This document shows positions 1 through 5,510 of a stretch of 7,265 nt of DNA, piece after piece. Numbering within the stretch: position 1 is the first letter of the stretch; the number at the start of each line of letters is the position of its first letter. Made by a program: the position numbers and the translations under genes. Under the pieces are notes generated by a model. The model was not told the origin of the DNA. It made no database searches and saw nothing but the letters and a program-made list of their open reading frames with translations. Source of the stretch: an uncultured Pseudomonadota bacterium (GTDB lineage Bacteria; Myxococcota_A; UBA796; GCA-2862545); assembly GCA_937891875.1 (NCBI GenBank), contig CALATR010000613.1, forward strand, positions 1 through 7,265. The letters run 5' to 3'.

Positions 1-449
1 CCCACGCTCACCAGGACAAGATGGGCGGCATCGGCGCGGCGCGGGAGGCGGGGATCCCGACCTTCGCCCTCGTGCAGAGCAACGCGGTCGCCGCGGAGCG
101 GGATCTCGTGCCCGCCGAGTACGCGCTGGTGCTCGAGGAAGGCGAGGGTGCGCCTCTCGCAGATGGAGCGGTCGAGCTTTATTTTCCCGGGGCGGGCCAC
201 ACGGACGACAACCTGGTGGTGTGGGTGCCCGAGGCGCGGGTGCTGCACGGCGGGTGCCTGATCCGCGGCGCGGCCTCGAAGGATCTCGGCAACACCGCCG
301 ATGGTGACGTCGGCGCGTGGGACACCAGCGTGGAGCGGGTGCAGGCCCGCTTCCCGGATGCCGCCATGGTCGTGCCCAGCCACGCGCCGGTGGGCGGCCC
401 CGACCTCCTCGCGCACACGATCGAGCTCGTGCACGCCCACGAGGAGTGA
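1..449 (+). CDS. Subclass B1 metallo-beta-lactamase, C-terminal part (5' end outside window)
   Basis: Zinc hydrolase of the B1 metallo-beta-lactamase subclass, expected to open the beta-lactam ring of penicillins, cephalosporins and carbapenems in the periplasm. The frame is open from base 3 to the TGA at 447-449, and the start and signal peptide lie upstream. All known B1 zinc ligands are visible: HAHQD (His116, His118, Asp120 in standard numbering, bases 3-17), PGAGHTDDN (His196, bases 198-200), GGCLI (Cys221, bases 255-257) and PSHAP (His263, bases 381-383). Cys221 defines B1, as opposed to B3 or glyoxalase-type relatives. The first motif, HAHQDKMGG, reads as NDM-1 does from memory, and GGCLI plus LGN are also NDM-like. 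At the substrate-carboxylate position 224, usually Lys in NDM/IMP, there is Arg. An in-frame ATG at 21 lies inside the metal-binding motif and cannot be the start. Family assignment is firm; substrate range is inferred. Confidence 0.93.
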   Translation, partial: HAHQDKMGGIGAAREAGIPTFALVQSNAVAAERDLVPAEYALVLEEGEGAPLADGAVELYFPGAGHTDDNLVVWVPEARVLHGGCLIRGAASKDLGNTADGDVGAWDTSVERVQARFPDAAMVVPSHAPVGGPDLLAHTIELVHAHEE

Positions 450-467
450 GGGCCGCTCCGCCGGCAG

Positions 468-498
468 TTCGTCGCACACGCCGCGAGTGCGTTAGACG
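468..498 (+). promoter_or_regulatory. Putative rnpB promoter
   Basis: TAGACG (493-498), or TTAGAC one base earlier, fits a sigma-70 -10 box about 6-7 bases before the first paired base of the RNase P P1 helix at 504. A weak -35 candidate, TTCGTC, begins at 468. The -10 resembles TAGACT, TACGCT and TACCCT seen before other starts in this window. Assignment rests on position and loose consensus only. Confidence 0.35.
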
Positions 499-503
499 CG
501 CCG

Positions 504-953
504 GGTTCGAGAGGAACAGGAGATCGCCAGCAGGCGTCAGCGTGCGGGAGGAAAGTCCGGGCTCCACAGGGCAGGGTGCCGGGTAACGCCCGGTCGGGGT
601 GACCCGAAGGCAAGTGCAGCAGAGAGCAGACCGCCAGACCCACGGGTCTCCGCCGGCTCCCAGGACCCATCCCCGCAGTGCGAGGCACGGGGCCTGGAGG
701 AGGGCGGGGGGTGCGAACCCCGGTGAGGTTGAAAGGGTGCGGTAAAAGCGCACCGGCGTCCCTGGTGACAGGGGCGGCCAGGCAAACCCCACTCGGAGCA
801 AGGCCTAATAGGAGAGCGCTCGAGGGCTGCCCGCCCGAAGCTCTCGGGTTGGCCGCTCGAGGCCGTCGGCAACGGCGGTCCCAGATGAATGATCTCCACC
901 CCCGGACGGCGACGAAAGGGGGCACAGGACCCGGCTTACGAGCCTCTCGAACC
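504..953 (+). ncRNA. rnpB: RNase P RNA, bacterial class A
   Basis: Catalytic RNA of RNase P, which with the RnpA protein removes 5' leaders from tRNA precursors. Conserved class A segments occur in order: GAGGAAAGTCCGGGC at 548-562 (5' half of the P4 core), the GGGTAACGCCCGG region at about 580-592, AGAGAGCAGACCGCC near 621-635, GAAAGGGTGCGGTAA at 731-745, GAGCAAGGCCTAATAGG at 796-812, AGATGAATGATC at 883-894 and ACAGGACCCGGCTTA at 924-938 (3' half of P4). The ends are set by helix P1: GGTTCGAGAGG (504-514) pairs perfectly with CCTCTCGAACC (943-953). At about 450 nt it is longer than the usual 350-400, so some peripheral helices must be extended. A strong GC hairpin starts at the base after P1. 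Open frames crossing this region are chance. Confidence 0.96.
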
Positions 954-981
954 GACCCCGCCCCCGCAAGGAGGCGGGGTC
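954..981 (+). terminator. GC-rich terminator hairpin after rnpB
   Basis: GACCCCGCC (954-962) and GGCGGGGTC (973-981) form a perfect 9-bp stem. Inside it, CC/GG can close a GCAA tetraloop. It begins one base past the P1 helix of RNase P RNA, as expected for the rnpB terminator or a 3' processing-stabilising element. No T-tract follows, so it is not a textbook intrinsic terminator. Confidence 0.6.
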
Positions 982-993
982 GCCTGCGTGCGG

Positions 994-1017
994 TACGCTC
1001 CCGGTCTGCCTCGGAGG
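994..1017 (+). promoter_or_regulatory. -10 box and ribosome binding site of the large unknown gene
   Basis: TACGCT (994-999) is a plausible -10 box, but no TTGACA-like -35 is visible because the rnpB terminator stem occupies that place. CGGAGG (1012-1017) is a good Shine-Dalgarno sequence six bases before the GTG at 1024. It is the main reason for choosing that start over in-frame codons further up, which lie in or near rnpB. Confidence 0.45.
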
Positions 1018-1023
1018 CCCCCT

Positions 1024-3495
1024 GTGCCGCTCCCGGATCCCCGCTGGATCGACTGGCTCGCCCTGCCCGCCGCCGAAGGGTGGCCGCGGGTGAAAGAGCG
1101 CCGAGATGCGCCGCTCTCGCCCGGTGGTCGCTGCCGCCTGACCCTGTTCGAGTCGGTCGATGGCGGTCGCCCCCACCCGCGCCTGCGCCTGTCGCTGCCC
1201 CCCGCGGTCGATCCGGGACCTCCAGGCCCGCTCTTCGTCGCCCACCCGGTGCCCTCCGACGCCGACAGCTTCCGCGACGCGGTCGAGCGCGCCATGACCG
1301 AGCATGCCCACGTGCTCGCCGCGAGCGATCTCGCTCTGGACGAGGTGCACCCCCAGAGCCGCCAGTTCTTCCGGGCCTCCATCCGCGGCCAGCGTCACGC
1401 GAGCTTCTTCGCCGAGGCCGAGTCCGCCCTGCACGCACACAGTGCCAGCTGGGATCCCGCCGAGCGGGAGCGCGCCGAGTACCATCTGCACGCCCTGCGC
1501 GACCGGGCGCTGGTCGGCGAGCACGCCTTCGATGACCACGACACCGGCACCTACCACAGCTACGGCAAGGACGAGCCCTTCGTGCACGTGCTCGAGGACC
1601 TGCTCGACACGGTGCCCGAGGCCGGCTCCGACGCGTTCGAGCTGCTCCCGCCCGAGCAGCAGCAGGCCGTGCGCGCCCAGCGCCGCCAGTGCCAGGCCCA
1701 CCTCGACCACCTGATGCGCTTCAAGTACGCCCAGCACGGGGTCGACGAGCAGGACATCGAGCGCAGCACCGGCGGTCGCCTCATCCACCGCACCCATCGC
1801 CAGGTGCTCACCGTCGAGCGCGACGAGCACGCGGTCACCCCCAGCCTGGTCCTGCTCCGCATCCAGCCCGACGCCGAGCATCCCCACGCCGGCGCCTGGG
1901 TCTACCGCGACGGCGACGTACTGCGGCGCAAGGACGGCTCCGAGGTGCGGGTCGACGAGGCCCTGCTTCGCCGCATCGAGGTCGCGCCGGACGAGGTCAC
2001 CCTGGAGCGCCACCCCGACGGCCCGCTCCTGCGCCCGGGCATCGCCTTCGACTGGGATCGGGACGGGCTGCTGGGCCGCTCGCCCATCGACTGGGTGTCC
2101 TGGGCCGGCCACTGCGACCTCAAGGCGGTGCAGGAGGCGCTCGGACTGACCCTGACCGGACCGGATCGCGGGGTCGCCGTGCACGAGCACCGCACCGACA
2201 CCGGTCTCACCCACGTCTTCACCCGCGACCGCCTGCTCGAGATCCTCACGGCACTCCTGGAGTGTGGCAGCATCTACCAGCCTTTTGACGGCTCCGAGAT
2301 CGTGCGGCGAGGGATCACGAACTTCGGGGGCGCCCGCAACGACAGCCTCCCCGATCGGCTGCAGCTCCAGGGGCACGGACCCGGACGCAGCTTCCGCTGG
2401 CCCCTCGAGCGACGCCAGGACGCCTTCCGTCTGACCGCCCTCGACGGAGCCGACGGTCCGACCGACGACCTGTTCCGCCGCTACGTCGCCGACGGAGACG
2501 CGCTCACCCTGGTCGAGAACGCGCGCTTCCAGGACACCGTCGAGGGCGACTACAACATCATCGACGTCAGCGGGCGGCGGATCTCGGTCGAGGGGCGCGA
2601 CCACGGCTTCGACCCGGTGACCGGGGCGCACACGCGCCAGATCCGCAGGTTCGAGCTCGATCTCGCCAGGGAAACCGGCCGCAGCCTCCTGGGCGTGCAC
2701 CTGCACGATGCCCCCGCCCGCGAGCTGTACCGGGTGTGGCTCGACCACGAGCAGCCTGCGATCGTCTGCGTGCTGGAGCGCCACGAGCGCGAGGGCGAGT
2801 TCTTCGTGGTCCGCGAGATCGCGGAGCGCAACGTGGTCATCCCGCTGGTCTCCCCGGTCCGGGCGACCCTCTCCCGCGAGATGGGCTCCGACGATCCCGG
2901 TGCCTTCCAGACCCTGCTCGAGGCCGCCCTGCGCCGCGGCGAGGGGATCGTCGCCGACACGGACGCCCAGGCTCCGGTCTGGAACGGCGTCGTCACCCAC
3001 CTGTCCGTCGAGCGCGAGGCCGCCGATCCGGACACTCGGGTCGAGCGCTGGCGGGTCGATCTCACCGCCCGCTTCGGCAAGGCGCGCCTGCGCTGGCTCG
3101 TCCGCCGCGACCCGACCGGCCGCCCCGAGGCCTACGCGGCGCTCGACAACCCCGGCCGCGTCCAGAGCCCCGACTTCCTGTGGCAGGACTTCCCCGACGT
3201 CGCCAGCAAGGGCCGGGAGCGAGGCACGTGGATCGTCAACCGCACCATGGTCGAGCGGAGCATGGTCGAGCTGCGCCCCGACAGCACCGTGCCCGGCGGG
3301 ACCTACGTGCACGACGAGCACGTGAAGAACCTCGCCGAGCTGCTGTGGTGCGGCCTGTCCGGGCGGACGTACACCGTCGTGCACGGCAACAAGCGGTATG
3401 GCTTCAAGGACGAGCGGACCTGGAAGCAGGCGATCGAGGCGGCAGATCGGGCACGGGAGGCCCTGGTGGCGAGCCGGGGGGCGCCCGTGGTGTAG
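1024..3495 (+). CDS. Large protein of unknown function with a transglutaminase-like WAGHC motif
   Basis: An 823-residue protein starting at GTG 1024 behind CGGAGG; the frame continues upstream into rnpB but cannot be coding there. I do not recognise the protein as a whole. It has no signal peptide or membrane segment, so it is probably cytoplasmic. It is rich in Asp, Glu, Arg and His, with few cysteines. The N-terminal third looks helical and charged (about residues 75-230). The middle holds SPIDWVSWAGHCDLKAV, with Cys364 after Gly-His, then FTRDRLLEILTALLECG (399-415) and FGGARND (434-440). That order (GHC, an F-x-x-D-x-x-x-x-L helix, then GAR-N) recalls the elicitor-type transglutaminase family, but the similarity is slight and from memory. 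His787 in TYTVVHGNKRYGF could be another catalytic-type residue; this is speculative. It stands alone on its strand between rnpB and a small lipoprotein gene. The reading frame is secure; the function is not. Confidence 0.85.
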   Translation: MPLPDPRWIDWLALPAAEGWPRVKERRDAPLSPGGRCRLTLFESVDGGRPHPRLRLSLPPAVDPGPPGPLFVAHPVPSDADSFRDAVERAMTEHAHVLAASDLALDEVHPQSRQFFRASIRGQRHASFFAEAESALHAHSASWDPAERERAEYHLHALRDRALVGEHAFDDHDTGTYHSYGKDEPFVHVLEDLLDTVPEAGSDAFELLPPEQQQAVRAQRRQCQAHLDHLMRFKYAQHGVDEQDIERSTGGRLIHRTHRQVLTVERDEHAVTPSLVLLRIQPDAEHPHAGAWVYRDGDVLRRKDGSEVRVDEALLRRIEVAPDEVTLERHPDGPLLRPGIAFDWDRDGLLGRSPIDWVSWAGHCDLKAVQEALGLTLTGPDRGVAVHEHRTDTGLTHVFTRDRLLEILTALLECGSIYQPFDGSEIVRRGITNFGGARNDSLPDRLQLQGHGPGRSFRWPLERRQDAFRLTALDGADGPTDDLFRRYVADGDALTLVENARFQDTVEGDYNIIDVSGRRISVEGRDHGFDPVTGAHTRQIRRFELDLARETGRSLLGVHLHDAPARELYRVWLDHEQPAIVCVLERHEREGEFFVVREIAERNVVIPLVSPVRATLSREMGSDDPGAFQTLLEAALRRGEGIVADTDAQAPVWNGVVTHLSVEREAADPDTRVERWRVDLTARFGKARLRWLVRRDPTGRPEAYAALDNPGRVQSPDFLWQDFPDVASKGRERGTWIVNRTMVERSMVELRPDSTVPGGTYVHDEHVKNLAELLWCGLSGRTYTVVHGNKRYGFKDERTWKQAIEAADRAREALVASRGAPVV

Positions 3496-3511
3496 GGAGG
3501 GCGTCTGGGAC

Positions 3512-3555
3512 CAGACAATCGGCCGGGCAGGCGCTACCCTCGGGTCCTGGGAGGG
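3512..3555 (+). promoter_or_regulatory. Promoter and ribosome binding site of the small lipoprotein gene
   Basis: CAGACA (3512-3517), a 17-base spacer and TACCCT (3535-3540) match sigma-70 geometry, with four of six bases at -35 (GACA shared with TTGACA). The -35 overlaps the dyad GTCTGG-GA-CCAGAC (3503-3516), a possible operator. GGGAGGG at 3549-3555, three bases before the ATG, is the ribosome binding site. Confidence 0.45.
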
Positions 3556-3558
3556 CGA

Positions 3559-4056
3559 ATGAGGTCGTTGCTGGTGGTGTTGGTGCTTGGCGGGTGCGCC
3601 CCATCGGGCGGCGATCCCTGGTCCGGGCAGGGGGACGATCCCGAGACGGTCGAGCCGCGCTACCCCTTTGAGCCGGTCGGCCACTGGTGGATGACCGAGG
3701 AGCTGCTCGTCCTGCGCAACGGCGAGGAGCAGCACCGGACCTTCCCCTTCACCGAGGTCGAGGAGGAGCCGCTCGACGGCGAGGACTGCGTGCGCACGAC
3801 CGTGTACACGCCCGAGATGCGGATGAGCGCGGAGCGGACCGGCTTCCTCCGGTTCACCAGCCGGCTGACCGAGGAGGGCTGCGACGTCGGGATGTCGAAC
3901 GAGTACGGCACCTTCGACTTCGGGTGGGTGTTCCGGCAGGACGTCCTGGTCCTCGAAGGCGTGGGGATCACCGCGAGCTGCGAGCTCGATGACGAGGCGC
4001 TGTACTGCGTGCACAGCGATGGGTCGGAGCGGTGGTACGCGAGGGACGAGGGGTAG
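3559..4056 (+). CDS. Small predicted lipoprotein, function unknown
   Basis: A 165-residue protein with a very short lipoprotein signal: Arg2, then a run of Leu/Val, then the lipobox LGGC with the lipidated cysteine at residue 13. Ala-Pro follows the cysteine, so there is no Asp inner-membrane retention signal and outer-membrane sorting is likely. A low-complexity Gly/Asp/Pro linker (16-35) leads to one compact domain of alternating hydrophobic strands (about 40-162) beginning GHWWMTEELLVLRNG. Four cysteines besides the lipid anchor (77, 108, 141, 150) could form two disulfides in the periplasm. The domain might be a small beta-barrel of the lipocalin kind, but I see no diagnostic motif. The start is supported by GGGAGGG just upstream and a promoter-like pair. 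It has its own promoter and is followed by a long repeat-filled gap, so it appears monocistronic. Confidence 0.8.
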   Translation: MRSLLVVLVLGGCAPSGGDPWSGQGDDPETVEPRYPFEPVGHWWMTEELLVLRNGEEQHRTFPFTEVEEEPLDGEDCVRTTVYTPEMRMSAERTGFLRFTSRLTEEGCDVGMSNEYGTFDFGWVFRQDVLVLEGVGITASCELDDEALYCVHSDGSERWYARDEG

Positions 4057-4125
4057 GTGGGGTCCGGGTGACGGGCTCTGGGTCAGGACCTCGGCAGGAC
4101 GCGCGTCGGGGACTGCCCTCACCAC
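4057..4125. other. Left part of the 627-base non-coding stretch
   Basis: No gene lies between the lipoprotein stop and the zinc-ribbon gene apart from the minus-strand tRNA. This first part holds only a weak GGTCC...GGACC pairing and the 10-base palindrome GACGCGCGTC (4098-4107). No convincing terminator was seen for the lipoprotein gene. The rest of the gap is described as repeats below; 4401-4488 shows nothing I can name. Confidence 0.5.
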
Positions 4126-4400
4126 GAAGGCACGGAGGCGCGGAGGGCCACGGAGGGGGGAGTGGCGGGCAGTGAGGGAGTTGGTTGGTCGAACGCCGGT
4201 TTTCACCACGGAGGAGCGGAGGGCCGGAGGTCTGACGGAGGGGGGCTTGGCGGGGCGTGGACCGGCGGGCTTGCCCTGGGGTTGGATGGCCTTGAAGGGG
4301 AGCTTCCGGACGGGGGCGGTCCTCTCGGTTGGAACGGCGGGTTGGCTGTCGTCGGGCCTTCCGCTCCCCTCTCCGTGGACTCTGCTTCTCCGAAACCTCC
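4126..4400. repeat. MITE-like element with 45-nt imperfect terminal inverted repeats
   Basis: The left arm (4126-4170) and the reverse complement of the right arm (4356-4400) align over about 45 bases. The inner 23 bases (4148-4170 against 4356-4378) match at 19 positions, sharing CCACGGAG, GGGGAG and GG-GC blocks. The outer parts match at about two thirds, with a few gaps. CACCACGAAGG (4120-4130) and CACCACGGAGG (4204-4214) are direct copies of a motif of the CACCACGGAGG-CACGGAGG type, seen as dispersed non-coding repeats in many GC-rich environmental bacterial genomes (from memory). No transposase is encoded, so if it is mobile it would depend on an enzyme elsewhere. Open frames across it translate to Gly/Arg-rich low-complexity peptide and are not credible genes. 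Confidence 0.55.
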
Positions 4401-4488
4401 CAATCCAAGCTCGATCTACTCGTAGCATCCGCAGCCCACGCCTCCCGCTTCGAGTGCCTCCTGTTCGGCCCTCATCGAGCTCTCGGCC

Positions 4489-4525
4489 AGCGCCCTGGGC
4501 GTCGCGCGCAGCTCGCGTAGCGAGC
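4489..4525. repeat. REP-like hairpin repeat, copy 1
   Basis: Core GGGCGTCGCGCGCAG followed by the perfect hairpin GCTCGC-GTA-GCGAGC (4511-4525). The core is two bases shorter than in copies 2 and 3. CCGCTGCCG follows at 4527-4535, as it also does after copy 2. Confidence 0.7.
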
Positions 4526-4533
4526 ACCGCTGC

Positions 4534-4547
4534 CGTTCCGCGGAACG
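4534..4547. repeat. 14-bp perfect palindrome CGTTCCGCGGAACG
   Basis: A perfect 14-base palindrome lying between repeat copies 1 and 2. It may be a further hairpin module of the repeat cluster, or a binding site for a dimeric protein. The sequence alone does not decide. Confidence 0.5.
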
Positions 4548-4555
4548 ACCACCCG

Positions 4556-4601
4556 CAAGCGCGCCCTAGGCGTCGCGCGCAGGGGGCGCGAACGCGCCCC
4601 C
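4556..4601. repeat. REP-like hairpin repeat, copy 2, with a different hairpin
   Basis: CAAGCGCGCC plus TAGGCGTCGCGCGCAG as in copy 3, but the hairpin behind it is changed: GGGGGCGC (4582-4589) pairs perfectly with GCGCCCCC (4594-4601) around GAAC. CCGCTGCCG (4600-4608) follows, as after copy 1. Confidence 0.7.
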
Positions 4602-4629
4602 GCTGCCGACCGAGTGGAGGTAGGAAATG

Positions 4630-4671
4630 CAAGCGCGCCATAGGCGTCGCGCGCAGCTCGCGTAGCGAGCG
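4630..4671. repeat. REP-like hairpin repeat, copy 3, beside the tRNA 3' end
   Basis: CAAGCGCGCC and TAGGCGTCGCGCGCAG (one base different from copy 2 in the joining position), followed by the hairpin GCTCGC-GTA-GCGAGC (4656-4670) identical to copy 1. It lies 13 bases past the 3' end of the minus-strand tRNA. Read from that strand the hairpin comes first and could end or trim the tRNA transcript, though there is no T-tract. Confidence 0.7.
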
Positions 4672-4683
4672 AAGCTAAAGCGG

Positions 4684-4757
4684 TAGGCCCGCCAGGACTC
4701 GAACCTGGGACACTCCGGGTATGAGCCGGGTGCTCTGACCAACTGAGCTACAGGCCC
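4684..4757 (-). tRNA. tRNA with anticodon CAT (elongator Met, or Ile2 read with lysidine)
   Basis: On the minus strand this folds as a full 74-nt cloverleaf: acceptor GGGCCTG (4757-4751) with CGGGCCT, D stem GCTC/GAGC, anticodon loop CTCATAC, five-base variable loop, T stem CCAGG/CCTGG around TTCGAGT, and discriminator A73. CCA is not encoded (CCG follows), so the CCA-adding enzyme would be needed. Anticodon CAT normally means Met. It is not the initiator type, since it has C11-G24 rather than A11-U24 and a 1-72 G-U pair rather than a C-A mismatch. C4-G69 and C5-G68 are the acceptor pairs that, as I recall, E. coli TilS uses on tRNA-Ile2, so an isoleucine tRNA reading AUA is possible. Pairs 1-72 and 6-67 are G-U wobbles and 27-43 is a C-A mismatch. 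Confidence 0.95.
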
Positions 4758-4768
4758 TCGGGAAGCGC

Positions 4769-4785
4769 GCATAACCGGGTAGACT
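4769..4785. promoter_or_regulatory. Divergent -10 boxes between the tRNA and the zinc-ribbon gene
   Basis: Plus strand: TAGACT (4780-4785) ends seven bases before the ATG at 4793, so transcription would start at or next to the A of the start codon. Minus strand: TTATGC (4774-4769) lies 11 bases before the tRNA 5' end. Neither has an obvious -35. The two boxes are five bases apart, so the polymerases would compete. Confidence 0.35.
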
Positions 4786-4792
4786 GATCGGC

Positions 4793-5494
4793 ATGACCGA
4801 ACTCGAACTGATCACGGCGGTCGGTGCCCACGACGCCGTCCTCGACGACCTGGACAAGCAGATCGCCGCCCAGGAGGCGCGGGTACCCGATGGGGAGTCC
4901 GCCCGGGCGACCGCGGAGGCGGCCCTCGCACGGGCCAAGGCGGCGGTCGCGGCCAGCAAGGAGGTCGAGCGCGAGCTGTCTCGGGAGGTCGCTCGCTACG
5001 AGCAGCGGCGGTCGACGGCGACCCGGGCGCTCGAGCACGGCCACGGGGACCCGGACGCTGCAGAGCGCCAGATCGCCCAGTGTACCGAGATCCTGGACGA
5101 GCTCGAGACCAGGCAGCTGGTGCAGATGGAGACCACCGAGGCGGCCCAGGGAGACGTGGCCGAGGCGGAAGCACAGATCGCTGCAGCCGACGAGGTCATC
5201 GCCCGCGCCAAGGCCGAGGCGCCGCCGATCCTGGCCGATCTCAACGGTCGCCGGGCGGCGGAGCAAGGCGATCGCGATGCCGTCTGGGACGAGCTTCCTG
5301 CCGAGGTCCGCAACCGCTACATCCTGCTGCGCAAGAAGCGGCGGACCGCGGTCTCGCTCATGGTCGATGGCTACTGCAGCGCCTGCCGCAAGAAGGTCCC
5401 CCTCGCGGAGGGCGCTGACGTGCGCAAGGGGCTCGTGCGCTCCTGCTCCAGCTGCGGCCGCTACCTGGTGCTGCCGATCGAGGCGCCGGCCTGA
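4793..5494 (+). CDS. C4-type zinc-ribbon protein with N-terminal coiled coil (COG1579 type)
   Basis: A 233-residue protein with the COG1579/zf-RING_7 layout: a long Ala/Glu/Arg-rich coiled coil (about 1-165), then a small C4 zinc ribbon at the C-terminus. The ligands are Cys195 and Cys198 (CSAC) and Cys218 and Cys221 (CSSCGRYLV); the CxxCGR-hydrophobic ending is the family signature. Length is normal for the family. Members are predicted nucleic-acid- or protein-binding adaptors. Characterised relatives include Helicobacter HP0958 (flagellum, RpoN) and Chlamydia CT398, but the role in this organism cannot be read from sequence. There is no Shine-Dalgarno sequence before the ATG, and TAGACT sits seven bases upstream, which suggests a leaderless mRNA. 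It is divergent from the tRNA and convergent with the next gene; the two stop codons are only 16 bases apart. Confidence 0.92.
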   Translation: MTELELITAVGAHDAVLDDLDKQIAAQEARVPDGESARATAEAALARAKAAVAASKEVERELSREVARYEQRRSTATRALEHGHGDPDAAERQIAQCTEILDELETRQLVQMETTEAAQGDVAEAEAQIAAADEVIARAKAEAPPILADLNGRRAAEQGDRDAVWDELPAEVRNRYILLRKKRRTAVSLMVDGYCSACRKKVPLAEGADVRKGLVRSCSSCGRYLVLPIEAPA

Positions 5495-5510
5495 GGCTTG
5501 TGTCTTCCCG

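Noticed and set aside
537..899. Open frames on both strands inside rnpB
   Set aside because: The region is a well-conserved structural RNA; the frames are by-products of its GC content.
889..1023. ATG at 889 as the start of the large protein
   Set aside because: It lies inside the conserved AGATGAATGATC segment of RNase P RNA, and the next codons cover the P1 helix and terminator hairpin. The GTG at 1024 has a proper ribosome binding site.
3503..3516. GTCTGG-GA-CCAGAC dyad as a terminator for the large gene
   Set aside because: The stem is only 5 bp with a 4-base loop (a 2-base loop if fully paired) and no T-tract follows. It overlaps the next promoter's -35, so an operator is at least as likely.
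4162..4425. 87-codon plus-strand frame in the repeat gap
   Set aside because: It is a translation of the inverted-repeat element into Gly-rich low-complexity peptide, with no ribosome binding site.
805..4641. Minus-strand open frame of 1278 codons covering the large gene, the lipoprotein and part of rnpB
   Set aside because: It runs antisense to three well-supported features, including a structural RNA. Long stop-free antisense frames are expected in strongly G/C-third-position-biased DNA. Its protein is a low-complexity Gly/Val/Ala/Glu/Asp mix without domains.
4489..4671. CRISPR array from the regularly spaced repeats
   Set aside because: There are only three units, the repeat differs between copies, two of the hairpins are swapped, the intervening segments partly match each other, and there are no cas genes in view.
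4566..4959. Two minus-strand frames running through the tRNA (containing VAQLVRAPGS and SSVGQSTRLIPG)
   Set aside because: These are the familiar spurious peptides produced by translating tRNA genes in other frames.
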